Below, piece after piece: positions 38,401-53,400 of a stretch of DNA of 64,000 bases. The position numbers and the translations under genes were made by a program. The stretch is from Ignelater luminosus. Lineage: Eukaryota; Arthropoda; Insecta; Coleoptera; Elateridae. A model generated the notes under the pieces. It did not search any database and was not told where the DNA came from. It saw nothing but the letters and a program-made list of their open reading frames with translations. The DNA lies in assembly GCA_011009095.1 (NCBI GenBank), contig VTPC01090585.1, positions 62,001 to 126,000 of the forward strand. The letters run 5' to 3'. How positions within the stretch are numbered: position 1 is the stretch's first letter; each line of letters starts with the position of its first letter.

Positions 38401-41400
38401 TGAATTGATACCAAGTAGTGCATAGCTACGATCACTACTCTACTTTTTGAAATAATCGTCAGTTTATGAAAATTAATAACAATACCAATGTTATCTAAGG
38501 CTTTGAAGAGCTTTAAGTACTGTATTTTATCCAAAACTGATCAGAGTTGGCAACCTGGAAATTATTTTGTAAAATACAACAGAAGTATTTGTCTTTGACT
38601 CTTGTGCAGGGTCTTCTTTGTAGTACATTATTATTATTTTCTAGTTCTAAAAGGTAATTCTTACGCCATGTCAATGCTCAGTGTGGAAGTTGTATTCTAA
38701 TTATTTTTAAATGATATTTTCACATTTTCTTATTCTCTATCCACTGCTGATTGCAGTAATGCTGTGTTATAGGGCACCAAACCTAACAATTTTGACATTA
38801 TTCACTTCTCTTATTAAATGTAAACAAATCATCTTGGCATAGCGAATAAGCAATTTTATTTTAAAACCTTAAACGTGGTCAACATTAATTCCTTTATCTT
38901 CAGAAAGATTTAGATTTTGATGATCTTTTTTGCATAGGGTGACTGAAAAATGTGGAATGTAGTTTACTCAAAACCTTTTTCAATGAAACGCCTTGTATAT
39001 TTTAATATTTCCATATTTGGTGTTCATCATTATTGCAATACTATAACGCCTTACAGTCCTGGCTTTATTCGATTATTTGTTGTAAAATGTCATACAATTT
39101 TATGATTGCCCTGGTATAATTGACGAACTTCTCAATTTTAAGAATTTTTTAGTAAGTTAGGGTCCATTTTCTAGTGTGAAATGGCATTTTTCAATCCATA
39201 TTCAATCATATCATTTATTTTATCTTTCTCTGTTAGGTGATAGTAATATGGAAGGAGGAGGGGCTATGTATCATTAAAACTGCTATAAATATGTTTTTGA
39301 ACTATACTAGAGCAAGCTGATAAATTGAACAAAATCTTGCATCAAACAGTTAAATATTGCCAAAACTGCTAGTTTATCATTTAAATAATGGTATCTTCTA
39401 TGTAGATAGACTATACTATCACTAGAAGTAATTATTATTTGGCAAGCAGTTAAGATTCCGTGGAACTAGGGCTAATAACACATTGAAGATGATTAACTTG
39501 ATGCTTATCATGAAATGTATGAATGTTATTGGAATATAATCATAATTGATGGTTTTTAAGCAATTGCTATTAGACATAAAGACATTCCATTTGTTAATTA
39601 TTCATAAAAGAAAATATTTGGATGACTGTTATTTCAATCATTCGATGATTGTTTTCTATGTTCCTTGACTTAAATTCTTCTTTCTTTACTAATAGTTCTT
39701 GATATTCAATTTTGAAGTTAACTGTAGATATATTGTAATTATACATTTCTTTTATCCAGGAGCTTTTTTATTAGCATTGCATCATTGTGATTACTGTTAT
39801 AATATTAAAATAAAAAAATTCCTTGCTCTAGCATGCTTCTGTTCTAGACTATTATTACTAAAAATAAAAGAATGCAATACTTTGTGTTAACTGTTTCAAA
39901 CCTACTCATTGCTTTTGAATATTGCATTGCATGTGCATAACACATTCACACTAATAATGCATCTCGAACTTTTCTGTTATGATGGCTTATCAATTGTGAT
40001 TCGAGGCACGTTGGATAACATAAAATGTAGACTTACTAGGGTGTTCTTTGACTTTTATGAATTGATAGCCATTGTTTTTTTTATTAATGCAACCTTTAAC
40101 ATAGATGTTGTAGTGAAAGCAGAAAGCATTGAGAAAATGTAACTTTCAAAGCCATGCGTTTTAAAAAATTAACACAAGCAAATTGGCAAATTCATGACAA
40201 CTAGAAAAATATTATTTCAAATGGAACTTCAGTCAGTTTACTCTTGTTATGGAATTATCAAGCTTCAAAGTTCAAAAGGTTTTTGCATGCATCATAGTTA
40301 TTTTTAAAAGCAATTGGTGATTTCACTAAGAAAAGTTGTTGGAGATTATCTGCTATGTTCGAACACTATTTCTAATTATAAAGGGTGTTCCTGTAAATCA
40401 TCATGCACACACATCATCATTGTTTCTTCTAGTGAAACCCCATGTATATTTCATTATCTATTGATTTCTCGTTTAATGTGGTTATAGCTATGAGAAAAAG
40501 AGGGTAGATTACCTGTAAGATCAAAAATGCATGCTTGTTTAACATCATTTGTTTGAGAGAACTTGTACTATTACTACCTTCAAGAATTACATTTTGATGG
40601 AAGTAAGCAGTAAGATGAGATTTAATCACGTGATATTCAAGCAAATTGAGCTACTATGGAATAAGAAAAAATGCAGTAAAGGAAAGCGAGCAAAATTATA
40701 ACCTAAAAACTGTTGCTATTTCATTATTTACTGTTCTGTTTTTTCAGTTGATTATGTATTTAAATCCAAAACTAAAATATACAAGATGAACAATAATTAT
40801 GTAATCTGAAGAACTCAACTATTAACCTTCCTTTTTTTAAAAAAATACTTCCCTTGTGTAAAAATCTAAGGGCTCTCACGCGGTTCAGAACAAATGGAGT
40901 TAACTTTGTTTACTTCAAAAGTATTAAGAGATTACCTCTAGGTGTATTAAAAAAAATGATATAGACATAAAGAACTTGTGATGAATTCTTAAACATAGTA
41001 TACAGGGTGTTGCAAAATAACACCAACAAACTCTTTACGAAGCATTTTTTGTTAATGGTGTTTTGCAGAATTCTGCTTCATTTAGAAGTTATTGATATTT
41101 AAAATTAAAAAAGTATTACATGTAGGAACGCTCATAATCTATAAAGATATTAAAAATTTTAGATCCTGAGTTGAATACTGATTACAACAACGTAAGTTGT
41201 TAGGATTGAGATCTAACCATTTTTTTTGTTGTGATGTCTCATCAGAGTTTCTGGGGTGTCGCTAGGTGATCTGATAAACACAAACAGAATACATCCACCT
41301 AGAGTTGTTCTTATTTTAAAATGCAAGTTTTCTAAAACTGCATATTCCCTTCTAAATGAAACAGAATTCGGCAACATGCAATTGATTAGAAATGCTTGTT

Positions 41401-44400
41401 TTGTCATGATAAATCTACCTTACAAGATTGTTGGTGTTATTTTGAAACATCTACTTCTTTCCTTATAGAGTTGTAGCAAGTTACAGAAGTCGAACATAAG
41501 TGCAACCTTTTCGTGTTATTCAATTATTTATTATGAAATGATATTTAATTACTTGAACTGTCCTAGTGTAAACATAGCTAATTTGTTTCAAAATTTAAAC
41601 GAATTAATTAGTCAATAGTGTATTCTAATGCTTTTCTATACTTCCTCCTATTTGTTGATAAACGTCAATTCTCTCTTCGGAAGTTAGTAAATTCAGAAAT
41701 TAAGATGGCAATTTATTAATAAAACTTAATTTTGATTATTTCTACTGTTTTGAACAAATTCTACCTTTATCACTATTTTATCACAAAGCCATTTCATACC
41801 TAATATCTTAACGTTTATTAAGTGTACAATTATTCTTTGTGAATAGTCTGACAAAACAAATCATTAGAAAATCGAGCGAAAACAATAAACTAAAGAATAA
41901 TAAACTTACCGATTAATTTATTTCTTGTTTGTTGAGTGTTTTGATCAATGCACCTGAAAACTATTGAGTAACTATTTTTTCTTCTAGTTCTTATTGCCGC
42001 CCACATTTTCAAAAAAGGTAATTTTATTACACAGCTCTGAAAATAAAAACAAATATTACAGTTTTGTTAGGTTAGAAATACATATGTACTGTAATATAGT
42101 TATATTTGTTTTACTATTTATAATAAGTGAGAATCTTGCTTATTCTTAGTATATTAGTAAAATGATTTCTTCTATTTACTTACAATAAATGGATCTACAC
42201 TAAGATATACCGAGCATAAGCCACCTCTTAACATTAGTTTAGTGAAGCCTAAAAACGGTAAAAATGTATATTTCTTTTAAGTCATGCAGTGCCTCCAAAA
42301 ATGCAATGCGCATGATCATAAAACGGGCGTGGCAAATAATAACGGTCCCAACAAGAACACGTGCACTTGTCGAGTTTGCGCGTTATCGTCTTCAAGGTGT
42401 TGCAAGAGTAGTTGCAACAATCTCAAACTTCTTTTTCTAATACGGTTTCACTTTTGGGTTGGTTAGTATATAATTCCTACGTATACGGCTTTAGTAGTGT
42501 AAATTTTATGTGAGACAATTTATTGAGGTTATGAGTCTGTCAAAACTAAAGGGTTATGTGGGGAAAGGTAGAGTAATAAGAACGGTCTCATACTTTTCTG
42601 TTTAAAAACAGATCTAAATGTATAAGAAGATGTTGCATGTTCCATACAGTCATATGTGCCATCATAATAATTCATAGCCACATAAAATGGCATTTTATTG
42701 TTTTCTTCAAAAAAACAAAAACAAATTCACACCACTAATGCGTGCTCTTGCAATTTCAGAAGCGAAACATATGAAAATCAATTATTTAAAACGGGAATGT
42801 TTGTAGCTTCCATTTATCATGTTTACCCGTTAACAGTCTAGAATAATAGTTGCTTTTAGTGACAGATTCCTAGCTAGTGTTTTCTTGTTTTATTTTTTAA
42901 TTACATTCTTACTCTCTCAGAAACTAGTATTTTTGTAAGTAGAAGTCGATAACAAAGACCGTTTTCTGATAATTTATGTTTTGAAGTCAAACCATCGAAA
43001 AACCTAAACTTATTACCCTATCTTCCCCTACCAGTACTACTAATTGTAATCTTATTGATAGAAATAATGGTTATAGTACTAAGAAATGAAAATAATTCAA
43101 TCTGTATATACTTACATTACTACTTGTAAATACTAATATATTTCTAATTACTAAACTTTTCGTTTTTTATGTTGGTCTTGTCATTTATGTTTCTGAAACA
43201 TTTGTAGTAAATACACAGTTTCTATAATATGTTAATATATAAACTACAAAAATAGCAAATAGAAGTTGAATATGCCCACTTACATCAAGTACTACTGCAT
43301 CCAAATCCAATGCGATCATACTGCAGACATAAAACAAATGTGAATTGTCAAAATCAAGCCGACTCTGTTGATGGCACCCAATCTAAATGAGAATGCAAAT
43401 GTCACGCCATTACGTGTGGTGGTTTATTGCTCTCCTGACAGTTACAGAGTATAATTTTGACTTTAAAGATAACTGAATCCAGAAACACAAATATAGTGAA
43501 TGGAAAAAACACCTTTTCACAAGTTTGTGACATGTTTCTCACTACACGCATGTGCAGATTTTCTATTTTCCATAGTTCAAAAGAAAAAACCACTCCTGAG
43601 CCATCTTGTAGGCAACCCAACATACTTGGATGTAATCGTACGGTTCGAGCATGTATGCCACATTAGGCGTTTACGAAAATTAAACAGTTTGCACCAATTG
43701 CGTTCGAAAATTGTACCGGTATTTGCAACTCACGGATAATAGTGAACGTATGATAGATAACCAAAACACCTTGCATATTTCTATAAAAAACACAGGACAA
43801 AATACATAATAATAAAACGTCATTGTAGTCAGTCAGTCAGTCAATGTAAAATACCGCCGTAGGCGGCTGGCTCCTTAGAGGACTTAACCTCTCTTAAGCC
43901 TGGAGGATGTGGATTGTTGGAGAATAGGGAAGTCGACGGAGCGGTACGTTGGAGAAGGAAGTTGGTGGTAGTCGATGTCATGTCATGTCACGTACCAAGC
44001 AGCCCACACGCCCGTCCCCGGGATGATGGTTGGTGGCGACGGTGGAGCAGGCCGGAAGCAGGTCCTCCATAATCCCCGCCGATGTCGATAACCCAGGTTG
44101 GTGGCATACCCAAGGACGGCCAGCGAGCCGTCACACAGAGACGACGAGGAGTTCGACGCGACGGTTCTTTTCAGAACGGTGTTGGAATTGTGTAATGAGA
44201 AGTGTGAGAGTGTGTATATGTTAGAGTAGTGGTGTGTAAGTGTCAGGTGTGTATAGTGTGCCGTGGACTAGTGCAAAACTGTTCCGGCATTTGCCTTAAC
44301 CACTGGGAAAACCACGGAAAAACCCAGTGAGAACAGTGTGGAGGTTGTGGAATGGGTGTGGTGTAACGGGAATTATTGGCGGGAAGAGTAGCGGATTGGC

Positions 44401-47400
44401 GACGAATTTCCGGGCGCAGTGGTGTTGGTACCTCGAGGAGCCTCGGGCTCAAGGGTTTGGAAGGGAAAGGAATTTGGTGATCACGGCCCGGTAGCTACCC
44501 GGGCCGATCGGATGAGGCTGAGATGTTTGGATGGAGTTGGCCGGGCCTACGCACCCCTACGCAGGCACCGGTTGGTGGTGGAGCGGCCGTTGATCCATTT
44601 ACTGCATCTAGGGTTGGTAGGATAAGTGGCGGTCGCGGTCCTCTGGCTCCCCAATTCCTGAAGACCGACGGTCGGTGGGATGATGCAGCAGTGCGACCTC
44701 AAGTCGCTCCGTTGGCGGTGAAAATTGGGCCAGGCCTGTGCCCCCCATACACAGACTCTGGAGGGAGGGATGGCGCGTTGGTGGTTGAGCCCGTACTCTT
44801 CGTCGCCGATGCACCACGCTCTCGCTGCAGACCGGGTCGACTGCCTCGCTTCGCACTCGAGGCCGGAATGCCCGCGACGTCATTGTAAGCAAACCATTTC
44901 CTTTTATTGGGGTTCTGCTGACATCAAGCTCCGCCCAATGCATTCAACCTACGTTGGAGCTGGTGAATGTTCAACCTAACCTCAAAATCGACATGTACAG
45001 ATGTATAAGGACACAATAGATTAAGTTGTTATTTGGCGACGTTACAGAATGATTTATAAAAAATTGTAGTTTTGTGATAACAAATATGGCGAATATTAAA
45101 GGAAAGTGCTCGCTACCGTAGATCATGTCAAATGGTGAACCGGTAGAATTTTTGTAAACGCCTAGAACCACCGTGCAGGGTAATTACTACTTAGATCGTA
45201 TAAACTACTGGAGAAATTACGAAATTGGCGAAAATTGCAAAGGGTGCGACATCTCGCGTATTACTTTCGAACTACTAATAATGGGAAAACCAGTCGTGTG
45301 ACATTTGTTTTCTTACCTAGATTGAACGCCATTTATTACCTATTTTCTTAAGTAACCCTAACAGTTCTGCATATTAAAAGTGCAGAGTTCTAATCGTGTG
45401 TCCTCAGCGTAACTCCTACAAAAAGCGGGAAATTAGTTTGATAACAAACCATCGATGATAATATTTTAGAATCTCTATAATAGATATCACGACGATTGAA
45501 AAACTACACGTTGCCAATATTTTATTGTAATTGCGTGTAAACACTGATATACCTGGCGTATATGATTCCAATTTAGTTTCGTTTTTCTAAAATCTGAAAT
45601 AAATAGTGTCTTAAATCGGTCAAGTTTTATTTTTCATGTAGAAATCGCAGCTGTAGGCAAGAATGCGCTATTGTTTTTCGCAATTGTTTACAACTGCTTG
45701 GAAAAACTACAGGTATCTACTGACTATATATGGCGACATCTATCGGAATATAGCTGTATTATCATCTAACGGCGTTTGGAAAGATCAAAAGATTTTTGAA
45801 GAGTTGGTTTACTTGTTAATAACTACGTTGGTGTATTGTTCACAATGTATCCGTCGTGTCTCAGTTTAAAAGATAGAACGGACAGTTTTACTGACGCATG
45901 CGCGATTAGGACTACATTATTTGTCAAAAAGTCAAAACCATAATCATTCTATGACCACAATTAAATAAAATATTTTACTAGCTATATTGCTTGTTAATCC
46001 CTATCATGTTGACGGTGCAACAACTAATTAACAAATCTTAAAACCCTTGAAAAATAGACGCATTCAATGCACGTAACAATATAAGTTTAATTCTGGAGCT
46101 ATTCAAATTAATTGAACAGCGTAAGCAGGCTGCAACTTTCGTTTGGAATATTAAATCCCATTCCAAATGGAGGATGTCACAGAAATGTAGCGGTAATTCT
46201 TTACGCTACCAACTGCAAGGCGATTCGTTTGCATCGAACGCAACTGAGCGATTTGGATCGCTACGTGCATTGAACGTGCCTTTGTATAATCTAATAACCT
46301 AACACTTCCATTCAGTGACATTTCACAAAATTGTCTGTTGTGTTCGCCATCTTCGTGATCGTAACGCGCAAAAGATCTGTCTGGGAACTTAGAAACCAAT
46401 ACTGAGCTCAAATTAAACCAATATAAGTTTTATGTGAAACATATATTGAGGTATCATGTCAAAACTGAGAAGTTGGTTGGGAAGAAGTAGGAGGAATTTT
46501 TTCTGTGATTATTTTATGTCTGATGACAACAGTGGCAGTAGAATAAGAAACCGGAAGATAAATGTATGCATTTGCATTATATGTAAACAGTGGACTGTAT
46601 TATGAACGTTTGTTAACGTTAATAAATGGTTGTTGATTCATTATACAATCCACTTACTTTGAATTTTTGAATTCTTCATACTTACTACGTTTCTGAAATT
46701 TATAATTACAAATTGAGCCCACAATTTGAGGTTATGTTATGTACAACAATTGATTTGCAGACTATACAGTGCTTGTATTTTGTCTTCAAGCCATTATGAA
46801 TTATTGCAAATTTCAAGTTAATGAAGTTTGAATTAGCAAGGCTTTAGTTTAATTAACCGTAAGTAAAATTAGTTTGTGCGGAAGCTATTATTGAAAGATT
46901 AATGACAGTGTGTATTAGTGTATTAGTCATTCATTACTTTTGTATTCTTGCCGCCCTTGTGCAGTGCATCCTTTGTATGCCCCTGTTCGTAATTGTAACT
47001 AAGATTGTAGTTTTGGGTGGAGGGGAGTTAAATAATTACAACTAAATACAAGTCTCAAATGTTTATTTGTAATGAACAATACAAAGATCACAAACAAAAA
47101 TTTAAATCTCAAGGGGAGGATTTGAACCCCAGACCCCTCTAAGCATGACCTTGAATGGCTTCACTATTTCATGTAACTAAACGAATGTTAAAAAATATAT
47201 ACACCCTGTATATGGAATGTAATGGTGATTTTTAATATTTTGTTTTTGTTCTTGTCAGATGTTTTGATGAAAAGATCTCAAGTTTTTTGTTTTTTGTAAT
47301 ATTTTTTTTTAAGTTTTCATATCTTAAAAAATATGAATAAATAGTAGTGGAATAGAATGGCAAATTTGCCATGAAGTAATGAAATTTAGATTTAGAACCT

Positions 47401-50400
47401 GAAGTACTTACAATAGGAAAAACAAAAGAACATATGTGTGTCCTTTTTCATAAAGTGGTTTTTTTCTTAATTTTTCTAAAAAGTAATGGTGTATAACTAC
47501 AGGATGGCGGGGCATTCCTACAGGTATACCAAGTACAGTGTTTATTAATTTCATTTTTTAATAGTAATATATTGTAGTATGTACATCCTTTGTAGGCTCT
47601 ATTAGGGAGACCCGCAAGTGCTGTAGCCTCCCTGTAATGGGAATGTTATGCTACTGGCAAATGATCACAAAGTTCTATATGCCATTTATTTCAGTTGAAC
47701 ATATTACTATTTGCATACCATAAAATCTTGATAGGAAAAGCAATAATTTATTATTAATAAAGGATAAAATGGCAAAAGAAAATGGATATGTGACCAAAAT
47801 GCAAGCTTTTCAGTATTTTTTATATTTTATATAATTAGCAATTGCTACTATGTATTGAGTTTTCTTTTTTTATTCTTAATATAGCCTCGGAAATCAAAGT
47901 ATTCAGTAGCAAATAATAAGAAAACTTCCTTTGTTTGTGATGATAATTGTTTAAATTCCTTAAAAGACAAATATGGCGATTTGGTTGTATTTAATTCAGA
48001 AGGAGATTTACGAGTTAAAAATTTATCATCAGGAATTAATAATGATAATATGGTTGCTAAAGTTAAGTTCCAAAGGAAATGTATGGAATGTGGAAAAAAG
48101 ATTTTAAATGATGAATTGAATTTATCATGGGAAACTATGGAATTTTGTAATGAATTATGTTTATGTAAGTAATATTTGAAAATGATGGTAGACTTGACAG
48201 CGTAATAATGCTAACGTACTTTTTAGCAAAATACCAAAAACGTATAGGTTCAAATTGTGCAAATTGTCAATCGGAAGTACGCTCAAATTGTTTGGGAAAA
48301 TATTGTGTTCGATTTGGGTATGATATTCGACAATTTTGTAGCAGCCTATGTTTAGAAGAATACAAAAAAGGTCTTAAAGTATGTTCCTATTGTCAAAAAG
48401 ATATGTCAGGTGGTGGAGATGGATTTCTGGCGCCTGTAGGTGATAAAGGACAATTTAAAGATTTTTGTACTCAACAGTGTATGGAAAAGTATGATATTAT
48501 GAGTAATAATCGTGAACAGCCAATTCTTAAACCTGGTAGTATATGTTCAGTTTGTCTTAATGAAAAACCTATTACTATTGAATTTGAACATGATAAAAAA
48601 ATGAATTTGTTTTGTGGAGAGCCATGTTTTGTTGCTTTTAAATTTGTTAACAATATTACTCCAGGTATTATTTTGACATCGTATTATTTTTACTATTATT
48701 CAATATTATTTATTTATAGGTAAATGTGATATGTGTAAGAAATACTTTGATAACAAACTGCTAGAAGAAAATTCAATGTATTATGATAATGCACAACACA
48801 GCTTTTGTTCCAAAAGTTGTCAGAATATCTATATAATTGCACATAGAAAGATCGTGCCCTGTAGTTGGTGTAAAGTGAAAAAATACAATTTTGACATGAT
48901 AAAAAGAAATTTCAGTTCTGGTCCACTGCTTATGATGTGTTCATTAAATTGCCTCAGCTTATATCAAGTTTCACTAAATGCAGTCAGTACAAAAAAGTAA
49001 GTAGCATTGGATGGTGTGAGAATTTGGCGAAGGAAACTTTTATTATTTTTATTTTGCTTGAAAGCTTATGTATATTGGGCTGTAAATCTAAACAGTTTAA
49101 TTTTTAGAGTCAATTGTGACCACTGTCACAAAAATTTACAACCTTTGTATCATCTTACTATGTCAGATGCAACAATACGTAACTTTTGTTCATATGCTTG
49201 TGTGATGGCGTTTCAAAGTCAGTTTCCTAAATCACCTATTACTCTAAATGAACCTGAAGAACCTGTACCAACAGGAGGACCTAAACGAACTAAAAGGTTC
49301 ATATCAAAAAATTCTGAAGCATGTAAGTAATTTAAACAGAATTGTAGGAGTTGTGCATGTTTCAATGAAATACATATTGTATTTGTTTTTATCAGCGGTT
49401 ATGCCAGCAGATGTGCCAACTATTCCTGTTATAAGTAGTGTACAATCACTAGCAACAACTAATGGGCCAACATCAGCAACCCCACGTGTAACCCGTGCTA
49501 AGAATGGAACTGATCCTTCAATTAATATGAATGCTAATTCAACTCCTCCAATAATTAAAACTCAAATAAAACAGCATGTCATCATTAAACCAACACCTAT
49601 GCCAGTTCAGCGAAATGTAGCTACTATGTGTAAAATAGTAACAGCTACTAAGGCTACCAGTCATAGACCTTCTGTTGCAAACAAAGAAATTCAGACAGGT
49701 ATGTAAATATACACAAGAACTCATTAAATAAGTATGCTTTAATGACTTGATTATTTTAGACGAAATACAAGAGAAAACTGCTATCATTCCTGTGCCAGTG
49801 CCAATTTATGTACCATCTCCAGCGTGGATGTATTCAATGCCTTTTCCAGTACCCTTTCCATTCCCACTACCAGTGCCGGTACCAATTTTCATTCCAACTA
49901 CTCGAAATTCTGCATCTGGTATAATGAAAGAAATTAAGGTAGGTATTTTCATATTCTATTTTACAGTGGGTACACTTGTTAGATAATTTATATACAATAC
50001 TTAGTTTTAGCCTTATAATTATTACTTTCTATATTTAGAATGTATTTAATGTTGTTTCCGACCAGCTTTTTAATGGAAGTCATCGATTACTATGCTAATT
50101 ACAACTATGGTGCTATACCAAATCTGGGCAGCACTCACTATTACTTGTGGCGAGAAGCTATTTGAAGTTATTAAATTGGTTTGGATATATCATTTCTCAG
50201 CCCAAACCAATCTTCTTAAAAAAAAGGACTTGAAAACTTGCATAGTGTGCTCAGTAGATAATCAAATTCTGAAGGTGTCTGTATTGTCATCTAATACATT
50301 ACTTATGTGATCAACACATAATGATGCATTAAACACAATGCTTATGGAAAAAGCACAAAATAGAAAATTCTAATTCCAATTCTTAACATGTTCTTACATA

Positions 50401-53400
50401 AACATGCCACGAACTCATGACCCATCTAATCTAGATTACCTATATTAGAGAAAACTAAGTACATGTCGGCTTGCATTAAGTTCAAAAAAGTATTTTGCAC
50501 TTCCTTACAAAAGATTCTACTGGCACCCATAGAAATTTTTTTTATATTTTTAAAATTTATCGGTGTTGTTTACAATTGAGATTGTCATTTTCAAATATGA
50601 TATGATTAAAGTATAGTTGGATTATGAAGGTTACACTGTACTTTTAAAAAGACATGGGCACAGTGTAAACTGTAAAAGAATTGATGAATCAACTTATATA
50701 ATTATGCATTTATAATAAAACATCTCTAGGCTGGCATTAAATTATTTATGAAAAAACAAAACTCTGAAACCCATTGGCTTTAAGCAAGTGCAGTTGCTAA
50801 TCTTAACAATTAGCGATTCTGATATTTGATGAACTCAACAAATTACTAAATAACAACATGTGCAAGTAGTTGTAATTCATTAGTCAATATATTTTGGTTT
50901 TAAGTTAATGCTTTGTGTTGTATTTCAGAAAATACAGGTGAAAATTCCAACTGATCCTTTTGAAGCCGAACTATTAATGATGGCAGAAATGGTTGCTGGT
51001 GATAAAAAAGAAGAAAATACAGATTCAGAAAGCGAAGAAGAAGATACAGCGGGTAAGTATTTGAAATAATGTGGTTAACGATCCATAATATACATTAGTG
51101 TGTTCATGGTAAGGTGTTGTCTGGTAGCTTATGCTCATTCATCAGTCAAGTGTGTCAAATTTCTTTTGTTAACTACACCAGACAGTTTGTTTGAGCAGAT
51201 ATTTTTAACTGAACAACTATTAGAGGCACAGCTACATGTAGTTAATGGAATCTTTTCTTATTTAATACGTTTATACAAAGTGTCCTGAAACTAATGACCC
51301 AGCAGCCAGCAATAGCGCTTTCTTACAAAAAAATTGCTGTATTTTGTATTTTTTTTTTGGAATATATACTTGCTTTGAGAATGATTCACATTTTATTGTT
51401 ATTTACTTTTTGATAATAGGAATCTGCACTTGGCAAAATATGTGAAATTTAAAAATCAATAACAAAAAAAAAACTAAGTTAAATTGTAATTATTTTGTAG
51501 CTCCTGCTGATGAAGGTGGTACTTTCAGTCCAGAACCAGTTGATGCAAGTAATACATTTGGAGATGATATGTTACAAATGGCCTTAAAGATGGCTACAGA
51601 ACTAGATGAACCAGCTGTAGATCTAGAAGGTGCACTTACTGCTAGTACAATTACTGCTTCACAAGGTGCAGAAGCTACTGGTATGTAATATATATTTCAA
51701 GTTGACATTAATTTATAGTCCTCTACTTTGCCTCTAGTTTATTTATTATACTAATCAATTACCTGTGTCATTTTTCTCATCCTAACTCAAATATTTTCTC
51801 TTATATTTCAATTAATCACTTTTAATATACGGGATTGAAATAAATAACACCAACAAAACGTGATAAATCCATGGTGACTAAACAAGTACTTTCTTAAATG
51901 AAACCTATAGTTGATTCATTTTTGTTATGGAGTTTAAAAATTAAAAGGTAAATACATATGACATCATTGTTGTTTGGGGGAAAACATTTCTTTTCAACAA
52001 TATAAATGTGAAATTAATTTCTATAAAAATAAAACAAAGTTTTGGAAAGGACATATACAACAAAAAGCCCCAATACAATTATACATCATAAAATGACAAA
52101 ATATACTATTAGAAAAAGAATTAGTAATTATGTAGAAATTTTTTGACGTTTCTTGATAACATTATTAAATATTTCTATAAATAAAAAGCAATATACCTGA
52201 AAATTTAAATATCTGCTGGTTTTTCCTTCTAGCTTATATTTTATATTTAACTTTCATTTTGAATTTTTCTTCTTTCGTGTTTCTGCAATTCTTTTCCACT
52301 TTTTCTATCTTTAATGTTTCTAGTTAATTTTCTATCTGATATATCGTATTTTATCTCTGTGTTATTGATTTTCTTGTTCTTATATTTTTTTACTTGTTAT
52401 TTATATTGTGCTTTTGAAGATGGGTTCATGCATAAAAGATTGTTTAGAACTAAAGTTAACACTACATGAAAGATTATAATTATAAAAAAAAAATTGATTA
52501 TTGGGGAAAGATTTGTGAGAATATGCTATATTGTAGAGCATGTTGGAATTAAGTTTACGTGTTTTGGCATTTTTGTCAAAAACGTCTTTTAACGAGCAAA
52601 CTACCCCTTCCAGTGTTGCAGTGTTATAAAACCATACTAAATCAATCTTCCTTCCAATAAGCACTTTTTAGCGTTAAATATCTTAAAAATCTCCTTAATC
52701 AATACACATGCTATCAAATGTACCCACAACTCTCTCCAGAGGGAAGCAGCACCCTCCGATTTTACATTTTCAGATTAACTCGCTTGTTAACTCTTGTGTT
52801 ATTAAATGTATGGTAATGTAACATCACTATTAAGTATTAGTTAATCCTAACTATCCTCTGCTGATTCTGACTGATTTGAATTTTCTACAACATATCTGAA
52901 TATCATCAAAACCAGTGGGAGGGGGGAACACCTATGGCACTTTGCCTGTTAGCTTGTAGTTACTTAACCAAAAATTGTTTGCTATAATTTTAGAAGTACC
53001 GTCATTACTGCAGCATCTAAATTAGGAGTAAGCAGTTGAAGCTTGATGTACTCTTTTAAAATGTGTGGTGGGCCAAGAGAGTATAGGGAGAAATATAATA
53101 TAATATCATATTTATCATCATGATTAGAACACTATGCTCACTCTCCAAGATGTTAAAGTCTCGGCGGGCAGACACCCATACACACTCTGCCGTATTGCCG
53201 GCATACCATTGTTGGTATTTTCTTATAAAAGAATTATTCCCTGGTATTTGCAAGTTTTGTTTTCTATTAATGATGACTGACATGAACAGCCTGTCATGAA
53301 CAATTAATAATACCGTAAACTTGCTGGAATGTCATTTCAATTGGTTATAGATTAGATTAAGCGAATCAGATTATTGATATATCCATCTGTTGCATACAGT

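Larger units (their letters stand above)
29909..47884 (+). other. woc: Large intron 2 of woc, repeat-rich
   Basis: About 18 kb with no supported exon. It holds fold-back elements (33705-34615, 34693-35530, 35983-36662, 41003-41452), a MITE (42201-42480), tRNA-like SINE heads and a GC-rich insertion (43828-44876). Other stretches, 30-32.4 kb and 36.7-41 kb in particular, are AT-rich with nothing recognisable. Confidence 0.75.

Noticed and set aside
44030..44979. Several overlapping frames in the GC-rich block
   Set aside because: Long frames on both strands at high GC are expected by chance; no domain found and the block has retroposon boundaries.
46151..46411. 86-codon minus-strand frame within woc intron 2
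   Set aside because: Moderate composition but no splice sites in phase and no recognisable domain.
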